Below are positions 1 to 12,300 of a DNA stretch of 64,000 bases, piece after piece. Position 1 is the stretch's first letter. The number at the start of each line of letters is the position of its first letter. Source of the DNA: Siphonodentalium dalli (taxonomy: Eukaryota > Mollusca > Scaphopoda > Gadilida > Siphonodentaliidae); NCBI GenBank assembly GCA_032622095.1, contig CP136063.1:219745982-219809981 (forward strand), in the 5' to 3' direction. The position numbers and the translations under genes are program-made. Under the pieces are notes generated by a model that ran no database searches, was not told where the DNA came from, and worked only from the letters and a program-made list of their open reading frames with translations.

Positions 1-203
1 ATTTTTTTATGAACTGAGGCAGGAAATATTATTATAGAATATTACAATGTTCAGGTTTGGTGTGTTCACTGTTCAGGTGTGGTGTGTGTTTATTTTTTAT
101 TGAAAATCTATCTTTTGAAACACTTTTCAGTGATGTTTCTTCAATGTACTAGTCTCTCTAGTCTTGAGATTGTCTCAATAGTCTTTGATTTTCTTGTTTT
201 CAG

Positions 204-312
204 GAGTGAGCTTCCTACAGAACAACATGAAGGGCTGAAGAATAAAATTCTAGAGAAGATTATTGAATATGCACGAGGTCCGAAGATAGTCTTGACCAGG
301 TTGGCCGTTGCT
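204..312 (+). CDS. IPO13: IPO13 exon a (N-terminal HEAT region)
   Basis: The exon encodes SELPTEQHEGLK and, near its end, GPKIVLTRLAVA, matching the segment after IPO13's N-terminal importin-beta domain. The first base G completes a split codon; TG|G, the conserved Trp before S-E/D-I/L-P, is expected. It ends on a complete codon before donor GTAAGT at 313. Its last 30 bases are the exonic part of the 47-bp array that follows. Confidence 0.92.
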
Positions 313-3300
313 GTAAGTAGACCCTCTTTAAGATAGTCTTGGCCAGGTTGGCCGTTGCTGTAAGTAGACTCTCTTTAAGATAGTTTTGACCAGGGTGGCC
401 GTTGCTGTAAGTAGACTCTCTTTAAGATAGTGTTGACCAGGTTGGCCGTTGCTGTAAGTAGACCTTCTTTAAGATAGGTTAGACCAGGTTGGCCGTTGCT
501 GTAAGTAGACCCTCTTTAAGATAGGTTAGACCAGGTTGGCCGTTGCTGTAAGTAGACCCTCTTTAAGATAGTCTTGACCAGGTTGGCCGTTGCTGTAAGT
601 AGACCCTCTTTAAGATAGTCTTGACCAGGTTGGCCGTTGCTGTAAGTAGACCCTCTTTAAGATAGGTTAGACCAGGTTGGCCGTTGCTGTAAGTAGACCC
701 TCTTTAAGATAGTCTTGACCAGGTTGGCCGTTGCTGTAAGTAGACCCTCTTTAAGATAGTTTTGACCAGGTTGGCCATTGCTGTAAGTGAACGCACGTTA
801 ATTCTCACATCTCCCAGGGCTCAAACAAGCTTGAGTATAAGGTGCCTGTCATTTGCGGAATAAGGTCCCCAGAGGGTGAATTTAGTGATGCTATCCCGCA
901 TATCAGGCTAGCATCACCAAGTTCACCCTCTGGGGACCTCATTCTGCATAGGAGATATAGACTCGGATTGAAGTTCCCAAATGGTGAATGTTGTGATGTA
1001 CATCCATTGGGAACCTCAATTATGCAATGAGTCGTCTACCAATTTGGGGATTTTGAGAAACTAAACTAAAAAATGAATAGAATCTATGTGAAGAAGTTTC
1101 TATAGAAATTTGATAATAAAGAAAATTTCCAGAGATGATGAGGCCTAAGCAGAATGAGGTCCTCAGAGGGTGAATTTAGTGATTCTAGCCCTCTATGCGG
1201 GATAACATCACTAAATTCACCCTCTGTGGACCTCATTCTGCAAATGACAGGGGCACACAAAACTCAGACTTGGGCTCAAAATGTACAACTGTCACTGACA
1301 AATCATTATACCCCCCCCCCCCCCCCCCCCCCAAGGAGATGTTATGCTGTCATCTTGGATTTCACATTTGAATCCATCGGCACGTCATGCAGCTGGCAGC
1401 CATCTTGGATTTTACTCTTTGCATCACTAAATACTTCAGCACACCCTGCAGATGGAATTTTTCATCCAATTGATCTGAAACTTTGTGTGGCTCTTCAGGT
1501 TGATCTCTGCTTTGCTTAAACAATTAAACTTCCACATTCCTTATCACTCCATTGACTATGTATGATATTATCCCCTCTCCAAGTTGAGCTACAGTGTCAT
1601 TGAGGCAACCATACTTCGATGTAAACCAGTATTATCCCTACCAATTTCACCAGCTGGTTTACGTTGAAGGAAACTTGGATAATCATCTTAGGTCGTGTTT
1701 GAATGATCTGCTCACGAGGTAGCATGAAGGGAACAAGATCCTCATGTAACAGGTTTTGTTTCTTCTCAAGTTACGGCCAGTAGAGTTTAAAATAGATCTA
1801 TCATGTATCTCCGTCATCTTAAAGCGTTTGCGAGCATACTCTCTTTTTTTGATGAACCACAATGAGATGAAGGATATCCACGTGCATTTGGTTTTATCAG
1901 TCAATGCAGGCCAGATTAAAGCATCTTTCAAATTAACCATCTCAGAAAATTAACTCTTTCGTGACGGGAGCTGCGCTGACGCAACATTAAAGACCCTGTG
2001 CCTATGCATTATCTTATCGTGAGTCAACCATAGGTCGCCTTACATGTTTTAGAGAATGCATTGGCCTAACAATTTTTTATAATTTTTTCTTTTATTCTTT
2101 ATCAATTTTATCACTTTTTATCATTTTTTTGTACATTCTTTAACAATTTTGTGATTTTTTATGATTTTTTCTTACATTCTTAAAAAAATATTTCTTACAT
2201 ATGGTCGACTTGCATATATAAGAGAATGCATTAGCACAGGGTCTTTAATGTTGCGCCAGCGCAGCGCCCGTCATGAAAGGGTTGAATGTTATTTGGAATG
2301 CTAATAGACCGAGATTGGTGGAAAGATACTGACTGGTATTTTTATCAGAGTTATTGGCCTTGTTGGAAATAGCAAGATTTGCCATCTTAGCTTCATACTT
2401 ACAGTAATGTCCTAAATAATCAACCCCTTAACCACAGCAGAATTAAGGGAAATTTTTCAGGATTTAGTCGGAAATATGGCTTGCTGCCATTCATCAGAAA
2501 GCTCTTGGTGAGAGCTTTCCGATGAATGAATGGCAACAAGCTATACCGGTATTTCCGACTAAATCCTAACAAATTTCCCATAATTCTGCTGTGGTTAAAG
2601 GGTCATCACTGTAACATTGTTACTCAAGTACCAACAGTTGAATTTGAATATCTTTGGAATAGTGATAATGGGTTTTATCCATTGATTTCCTCAGAGTTAT
2701 GGACCTTTACTGTGCTTGCTTTTTAGTTATTCATTTTGTCAATTTATATTATTCATAACTCTCCATGAATGGAGGAAATAAAGATATATATATGCTTACA
2801 TTCTATAACACGGTATCTTATTTCAGATGTCTGCTTACATTCTATAACACGGTATCTTATTTAAGATGGCTGCTTACATTCTATAACACGGTATCTTATT
2901 TCAGATGGCTGCTTACATTCTATAACACGGTATCTTATTTCAGATGGCTGCTTACATTCTATAACACGGTATCTTATTTCAGATGGCTGCTTACATTCTC
3001 AAAACAATGCCAGAACTGTGGCCTGAACCAATCAACACACTTATTTCAACATTCCAGCAGGATTCAAACATCCACTTAGAGGTGAGTACTGTGCTTATAG
3101 ATTTTTATCACATAATTAGCCCCTAAACCCAACCTCATATTTTTAGTTAGTCCAAGTCTTCTCGTACTAAAGCCGGCTAAGATATCGGGATGGAGGTGCC
3201 GGTCTTTAGTCCGAGTTCCAGGCCCATGCATTCCTTTGACAGGACTTAAGCGTTAGTGATCCGCTCAAATAAAACCACAATTATATGAAATAAAATATCA

Positions 3301-6300
3301 CAATTGCTACAATAAACGGATAGTTTCCGCAGAAGACATGCTATTTTATCTGAAACCCACATCGGTTGTGAATTGAAAGCGGTAATTTAATGTGAAAAGA
3401 AACATTTGCCGCAGTGTTTACATATTTTTTAAAGTATGCGAACTCAGTTGACCTTGCGAACTGCGTTCGGCATTTTCCGTTGAAAATATTCCGTAGATTT
3501 TGGACAACAACGCAAATTACGATGAATTCTCCATTGTAATCGTAATTATGTGTGTCAATAAATAAAATAATAAATAGATTAATTAAACATTGGAGATATA
3601 AATGTAATACACTAAATAAATGAACCTTAAGTTTGAAAAGTCCCACTAAAACGGAAGAACTATATTTCGAAACTGTGTGATTCGGTTCTCCGATTATTTT
3701 ATCAACACAGATGTCAAATGCACATCACGCATGGCAAGTCAGACACAAGAGTTCTAATTTGCTCCAATTTTGACAAGTTGCTTGCGAAAATTGTCAACAA
3801 AACTACCGTTCTGATCCTCCATTATGTCATTAAGTTTTTAGTGCGGGAATTGTTCTGAAAGCACATAGAAAACTGGACTTTCGGGCGATCGGTTTTCGCT
3901 ATTTTTGTTCGGAAAACCCGCGCTATATATAGAAACGGAAAGTAGAATTAGTAGAACAAACAGCGGATTATGCCGAACTTATTCGGACCACTTCGGCTTT
4001 CGGTTAAAATGTAAACAAACAGAGAAACAAATCGATGTGTGTGGCAATCAACCGGAATATTCTATGTGTAATTTAACATTAAAGTTAGATTATTATACAC
4101 CATTATGACCATAAGATGTAAGCCTTTCCGATGCATATAGCATCATGTATTGATTTGCTAGGTAAATCCAGTAAAATACACCACAAATTCCCGCCACAGA
4201 TCGTGGGCGTAAGTCGTGTCAAAGGATTGGTATACAAGCGGTCTTGGACTAAAGACCAGCATCGCCATCCCAATATCTTAGCTGGTTTTAGTACAAGAAG
4301 ACTTGGACTAATTTTTAGTAAGACACACGTGTATTATCATCATGCGCAGTGACGTAATAGCTTAGTGCAATTATGTTGATTCAATGCCGGAACTTTATTA
4401 TTATGTTAATTAGAATATAATTATGATATTCAATTTTTGTTGGATTATTTAGTGTTGACTGCGAGATAAACATGGGTGATTATGGTGGTTGAAAAATTTT
4501 GTCAACATCAAAAGCACATTTACTATTTTTGTCTTGAAGGTGTTTTTACTTCCTCTTTTGTTGTGATAAATAAATAAATATTAATTTTGTTTAACCCCAG
4601 CTGTTTCGATATCATTTTTCCTTGCTAAAATGTGATTATGTGATAAAATGGATCTCAAATTATATACAAAATGTATTAACCTCTTCCACTAAATTTGATT
4701 CGACCCTTGCTAAAACTAGGCTCGATTCAAATTTAGTGCACTCGGTTTATAGAATTGTGACTTATTGGAGATCCTCTATATATAGACCTTGATCAGGGTT
4801 TCCGCTAGGTGTTGTATCAACCCATATACCATAGGTCGCCTCGCATATATAAGAGAATGCATTGGCCTAACCCAAAACAAAAAAAACAAAACAAAAACAA
4901 AAACAAATCATTTTTTGAATTTTTAGGGCACTCTACAGACCATAAATTAGGGCCGATGAGATCGGCCCCTGGCACTAAAAGGGTTAATCATGCAATTTGG
5001 TTCTGAAAGCTCAATAAAAAATGTGTCAATGTTACTTTATTCCTGAATTTTGACGAACTAAAACACATGGAATCTTTATCAACTAACTTTTTATGTACAT
5101 ATGTTTGGGAAATAATTGCCGCTGGGTTACTAAAATTAAATCCAGAGCTAGCCAACTCAGAGGTGGAATGCTTCATTGGTTTTGGCCCTATAAAAAAAAT
5201 AATCCTACTGGGGAAAATTCCAGTCCATCAATCAGCTGCGAATATCTAATAGTAATTAGTCAATCAGTCGATAATTTAAGCTCAAGTTCTGAACATGATG
5301 AATGAAAATACATCTAACTGAATGAGTCAATGCTCTTCTTTGTCAAGTCTGAGTCCAGTATGCCTATCATTTGGAGAATGAGGTCCCCAGAGGGTGAATT
5401 TAGTGACGCTGTCCCGCATAGCAGGCTAGCATCACTAAATTCACCCTCTGGGGACCTCATTCTGTTTAGGCCTCATATTCTCTGGAAAGTTTCTTAATTA
5501 TCAAATTTCTACAGAAACTTCTTCACATAGAGGTTTAGTTTAGTTTCTCTATATCCCCAATTGGCAGATGACACATTGCATAATCGAGGTTCCCACAATA
5601 TTCACCATTTGGAAACTTATATCTGAGAAACTGAGTCTATGTCTCCCATAGCAGATGAGGCCATGCAGACTGAGGTCCCAAGAGGGTGAATTTGGAGACG
5701 CTAGCCCTCAATCCTTGTTCATTGTGGTAAATTTATTATCATTTGTATGGATCCTCCCACTTTAATATGAGATATTGTTTCGTGTATGGATTATGCCATA
5801 ATGTCTGATTGTACAGTGTGAACAATCTATATGTTCTGAATTAATTTTATAGGATGTCAAGCGGTGCCAAGTTCTATTGGAATTACTCACTGTGTTGCCA
5901 GAAGAGGTTAGTACAAATTTGAATTTTTAAAACAAACTGTCAAAATAATGGTGCTATATTACATGCAATTTAAAAAATGTTTGTATTTTACTGTGCCTAC
6001 CTAATATTTGATTGAATGCGACAAAATGCAGGTTGTGTGACCAAAGTGAATCACAACAAAATACATATCAAAGAGAATTAACACCACAATTTAACTACTA
6101 CTCACTTTCTCATTTGCCTACATAAAGTCTGCTTAACAAACATTAAGCAAGTCTGAGTTTAGTGTTCCTGTCATTTGCAGAATGATGTCCCCAGAGTGTG
6201 AATTTGGTGATGCTATACCGCATAGCGAGCTAGCATCACTAAATTCACCTTCTGGGTACCTCATTCTGCTTAGGCTTCATCTTCTCTGGTAAGTTTCTTT

Positions 6301-9300
6301 ATTATCAAACATTCTATATAAACTTCTTGATATATGTTATATTTGTTATTTAGTTTGGCAGAAGACACATTGCATAAACGAGGTTCCCAGCTAGTAGCTG
6401 ATAATTGCGAAATTACTTCAAAGTTTGTGCACAATGTATAATATTTTGACTTCATTGTTTCAGTTCTTCAGTAGTAATTTAACGCAGTATAGACGAGGGG
6501 TTCTACGTAATGAGCTACATAAAGGCATTTCTACAAGTAGGTATTGTTATGTTGTTAGGCCCACATTTCTACAAGTAGGTATTGTTATTATGTTAGGCCC
6601 ACATTTCTACAAGTAGGTATTGTTATGATGTTAAGCCCACATTTCTACAAGTAGATATTGTTATGATGTTTGGCCCACATTTTTACAAGTAGGTATTGCT
6701 ATGATGTTAGGCCAATAACAAATATTTATTCTCAGGCACCTCCCTCGTAATCTGAAGAGGGCCTCACTCGTTTAATTCCACTGATTCCATTACCCTTTCT
6801 TGACGGGAGCTGTGCTGGTGCAGCATTAAAGATCCTGTGCCAGTACATTTTCTTATATATTCGAGTCTCCCATAGGGAGAATGCACTGGCTTACAAGGTC
6901 AAGGTAAATATTGTTAGGCCAATGTATTCTCTTATATATGTGAGGCTCCCTATGGGAGACTGGGAGACTCGCATATATAAGAGAATACATTGGCACATTG
7001 TTTTTCGCAAAATTTCTTGAAGATCCAGTCATAGAAGGGTTAAAGGGATACAAGGCACTCGCAGTAGCTAGATGTTCCAAAAATATAAAAGTCTGTTAAA
7101 CACATCACCACTAAGAAGAACATGGAGATAAACTTTGTTCTTATATTCATACAGTGATTTGTCAACAAACATCACTAATCCTTCAAATATTATAGCCTAA
7201 GGCCAAAAAAAAGATTTTTGATTCTCAGACAATGCTGCCCGGTTTGGACCATTTTATTACGATTTTGGATTTCAAGTTTTCACCGTAGTTGTAAACAGTA
7301 ACACGAAAATAGGATATTGTCACTCAGAAATTAGTTATGTTTCAAATATCGAATAGGAGCTAAATACAAAGGTGTATGTGTGTGTATTCAACAAAAGACC
7401 ACATGCAACGATAACTATCATGTACATTGTCACCACAGGCTGTCCAAACCCCCAAGTTTATTGGTCAAATGTGTTGAAATATTTTGGCAAAAAGTAGGAG
7501 GTTGGATATTGAATGAGTCATCCGCCAACCTGACCTTTGCGACCATTGCACAGTAAAACACTGCAAAGTATTTCCAACCTTGCTTTTGCTATCGAAGGCA
7601 CGCCAGCCACCTCCCAAAAAATGATGGCTAAAACCATCTATATACAACACATTGTATACCTGTAGTTACTATAGTATGGATGGATAGATAAATATAGATA
7701 TACCACTTGTTTCTTACAAACGTCTCTCACCTCTCTTGAATTATTTAACGTAATTCTCGGAACCAATTGATTACTCTCTATCAGCCCTCATAATAATTGG
7801 CTACGACAATCAGCAATGCCGAAGCCATTTGCTGAAGTAAACTGGGCCATGGCAAAGGATTGCCATAACAGATTGCTGAAGCCAAACAATCTGAATTTAA
7901 AGGGCTGCTCAAAAGAGAAAGAATTTACTGATTATTCCAGATTATTCTGGTGACTAATCAAATGAAACAAGGCATGGTAACAACATAGACAGTTGGAAGC
8001 AAAGTTTGATTCAATGATTGTTCAATTGAATTTTTTTATTTTGCCACATGTATTTGTTTTTTTTTGCAAATTTGGCAAGTGGCAGCGCGAACTCTGATCT
8101 CTGATGTGATTCTTGTTTTAATTGACAGTTCTTCCTTTACTACAAAGTTTGATGACACCTCAGTCACCCTTTGAAGTTTATAGAGAAGCTTTGAAGTGTT
8201 TCTCCAGCTGGGTCGAGTTCGGATGTCCGTTGGTGGAAAGCGAACAGGCCATACTACAAGTCTTTCAATCTCTACAGAATGATGAACTATTTGAGAATGC
8301 TGTTGATACCCTCGTTAATGTCTTCTCACATCCTGAGTCACATAGGTGAGGTATAAATGATGAACTGTTTGAAAATGCTGTAGATAAAGTCATCAAAGTC
8401 AATATACAATTACATGAAATTCTGAAGTATTGATGCAGAAGAAAATTGCGAATTTTTGGGCTGTATAAAGTGTGGACCTGGGATGGGGTGTGAAATGGTA
8501 ATGCTTTACCTTGTACAGTAATCGACCAATCCCTGGTGTGGACAAGCGTCATTTTATTATACCCCCTTTAAAAAAAAAAAGGGGGGGCATACTGTTTTGC
8601 ACCCATCCGTCCATGTGTCATACCGTATGTCTGTCCATACGACTGTCTGATGTCTGTTCATGTCATAACTTGAACAGTAGTGCTCTGATTTCAATTAAAT
8701 TTGTTATGGATGTTCAATACTATGAGGACATTCAATGATGTGTTCAATAATTTTGTTTTGGTTTTTCGTTCTATAGTTATTCATCTTTGTTTACATGAAA
8801 ATGCAGATATTTTGGGTCCATTTGTCTGAGTATCAGTCATGTTTTGTAGATATGCCCTCAATAGGCAGTATGCCACAAGGGGATATGCACCGGACGACAG
8901 TCCATCTCGTGTTTCATATGTTAAGATGTATTTCTTTGTTTATTCAGATATTCTATCACAATACAAAAACTTCTTCCACAAGTTCTTAAAATGGTTGATC
9001 TCCTAAAGAAAGCTATTGATGAGACTGACAGGGTGAGTTCTGTATAAGCTATTTATGAAACTGACAGGGTGAGTTCTGTATAAGCTATTGATGAGACTGA
9101 CAGGGTGAGTTATGTATAAGCTATTGATGAGACTGACAGGGTGAGTTATGTATAAGCTATTGATGAGACTGACAGGGTGAGTTCTGTATAAGCTATTGAT
9201 GAGATTGACAGGGTGAGTTCTGTATAAGCTATTGATGAGACTGACAGGGTGAGTTCTGTATAAGCTATTGATGAGACTGACAGGGTGAGTTCTGTATAAG

Positions 9301-12300
9301 CTATTGATGAGACTGACAGGGTGAGTTCTATATAAGCTATTGATGAGACTGACAGGGTGAGTTCTGTATAAGCTATTGATGAGACTGACAGGGTGAGTTC
9401 TGTATAAGCTATTGATGAGACTGACAGGGTGAGTTCTGTATAAGCTATTGATGAGACTGACAGGGTGAGTTCTGTATAAGCTATTGATGAGACTGACAGG
9501 GTGAGTTCTGTATAAGCTATCGATGATACTGACAGGGTGAGTTATGTATAAGCTATTGATGAGACTGACAGGGTGAGTTATGTATAAGCTATTGATGAGA
9601 CTGACAGGGTGAGTTATGTATAAGCTATTGATGAGATTGACAGGGTGAGTTCTATATAAGCTATTGATGAGACTGACAGGGTGAGTTATGTATAAGCTAT
9701 TGATGAGATTGACAGGGTGAGTTCATGATAAGCTATTGATGAGACTGACAGGGTGAGTTATGTATAAGCTATTGATGAGACTGACAGGGTGAGTTATGTA
9801 TAAGCTATTGATGAGACTGACAGGGTGAGTTATGTATAAGCTATTGATGAGACTGACAGGGTGAGTTATGTATAAGCTATTGATGAGATTGACAGGGTGA
9901 GTTCTATATAAGCTATTGATGAGACTGACAGGGTGAGTTATGTATAAGCTATTGATGAGATTGACAGGGTGAGTTCATGATAAGCTATTGATGAGACTGA
10001 CAGGGTGAGTTATGTATAAGCTATTGATGAGACTGACAGGGTGAGTTATGTATAAGCTATTGATGAGACTGACAGGGTGAGTTATGTATAAGCTATTGAT
10101 GATATTGACAGGGTGAGTTCACGATAAGCTATTGATGAGACTGACAGGGTGAGTTCTGTATAAGCTATTGATGAGACTGACAGGGTGAGTTATGTATAAG
10201 CTATTGATGAGATTGACAGGGTGAGTTCATGATAAGCTATTGATGAGACTGACAGGGTGAGTTATGTATAAGCTATTGATGAGACTGACAGGGTGAGTTA
10301 TGTATAAGCTATTGATGAGATTGACAGGGTGAGTTCATGATAAGCTATTGATGAGACTGACAGGGTGAGTTATGTATAAGCTATTGATGAGACTGACAGG
10401 GTGAGTTCTGTATAAGCTATTGATGAGACTGACAGGGTGAGTTATGTATAAGCTATTGATGAGACTGACAGGGTGAGTTATGTATAAGCTATTGATGAGA
10501 TTGACAGGGTGAGTTCATGATAAGCTATTGATGAGACTGACAGGGTGAGTTCTATATAAGCTATTGATGAGATTGACAGTGTGAGTTCTGTATAAGCTAT
10601 TGATGAGACTGACAGGGTGAGTTATGTATAAGCTATTGATGAGACTGACAGGGTGAGTTATGTATAAGCTATTGATGAGACTGACAGGGTGAGTTATGTA
10701 TAAGCTATTGATGAGATTGACAGGGTGAGTTCATGATAAGCTATTGATGAGACTGACAGGGTGAGTTATGTATAAGCTATTGATGAGACTGACAGGGTGA
10801 GTTATGTATAAGCTATTGATGAGACTGACAGGGTGAGTTATGTATAAGCTATTGATGAGACTGACAGGGTGAGTTATGTATAAGCTATTGATGAGACTGA
10901 CAGGGTGAGTTATGTATAAGCTATTGATGAGATTGACAGGGTGAGTTCTATATAAGCTATTGATGAGACTGACAGGGTGAGTTATGTATAAGCTATTGAT
11001 GAGATTGACAGGGTGAGTTCATGATAAGCTATTGATGAGACTGACAGGGTGAGTTATGTATAAGCTATTGATGAGACTGACAGGGTGAGTTATGTATAAG
11101 CTATTGATGAGATTGACAGGGTGAGTTCTATATAAGCTATTGATGAGACTGACAGGGTGAGTTATGTATAAGCTATTGATGAGATTGACAGGGTGAGTTC
11201 ATGATAAGCTATTGATGAGACTGACAGGGTGAGTTCTGTATAAGCTATCGATGATACTGACAGGGTGAGTTATGTATAAGCTACTGATGAGACTGACAGG
11301 GTGAGTTATGTATAAGCTATTGATGAGACTGACAGGGTGAGTTCTGTATAAGCTATTGATGAGACTGACAGGGTGAGTTCTGTATAAGCTATTGATGAGA
11401 CTGACAGGGTGAGTTCTGTATAAGCTATTGATGAGACTGACAGGGTGAGTTCTGTATAAGCTATTGATGAGACTGACAGGGTGAGTTATGTATAAGCTAT
11501 TGATGAGACTGACAGGGTGAGTTATGTATAAGCTATTGATGAGACTGACAGGGTGAGTTCTGTATAAGCTATTGATGAGACTGACAGGGTGAGTTCTGTA
11601 TAAGCTATTGATGAGACTGACAGGGTGAGTTATGTATAAGATATTGATGAGACTGACAGGGTGAGTTCTGTATAAGCTATTGATGAGACTGACAGGGTGA
11701 GTTCTGTATAAGCTATTGATGAGACTGACAGGGTGAGTTATGTATAAGCTATTGATGAGACTGACAGGGTGAGTTCTGTATAAGCTATCGATGAGACTGA
11801 CAGGGTGAGTTCTGTATAAGCTATTGATGAGACTGACAGGGTGAGTTCTGTATAAGCTATTGATGAGACTGACAGGGTGAGTTCTGTATAAGCTATTGAT
11901 GAGACTGACAGGGTGAGTTCTGTATAAGCTATTGATGAGACTGACAGGGTGAGTTCTGTATAAGCTATCGATGAGACTGACAGGGTGAGTTATGTATAAG
12001 CTATTGATGAGACTGACAGGGTGAGTTATGTATAAGCTATTGATGAGACTGACAGGGTGAGTTCTGTATAAGCTATTGATGAGACTGACAGGGTGAGTTC
12101 TGTATAAACTATTGATGAGACTGGCAGGGTGAGTTCTGTATAAGCTACTGATGAGACTGACAGGCTAGCCTGAGATTAGTGTGCCTGTCATTTGCAGAAT
12201 GAGGTCCCCAGAGGGTGAATTTAGGGTGAACATTTTCATGAAATGATGGGTAGTTACCTGATTCCCATTCTTTTAGGTAGGTTCGATAATTAGGAGTAAA

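Noticed and set aside
842-1519. Open frames over the hairpin MITE and flank
   Set aside because: They follow the MITE's inverted arms and the poly-C tract; the same short peptides recur wherever a MITE copy lies.
9010-12164. 36-bp direct repeats resembling a CRISPR array
   Set aside because: Units abut with no unique spacers, the unit is half exon sequence, and the context is an animal intron.
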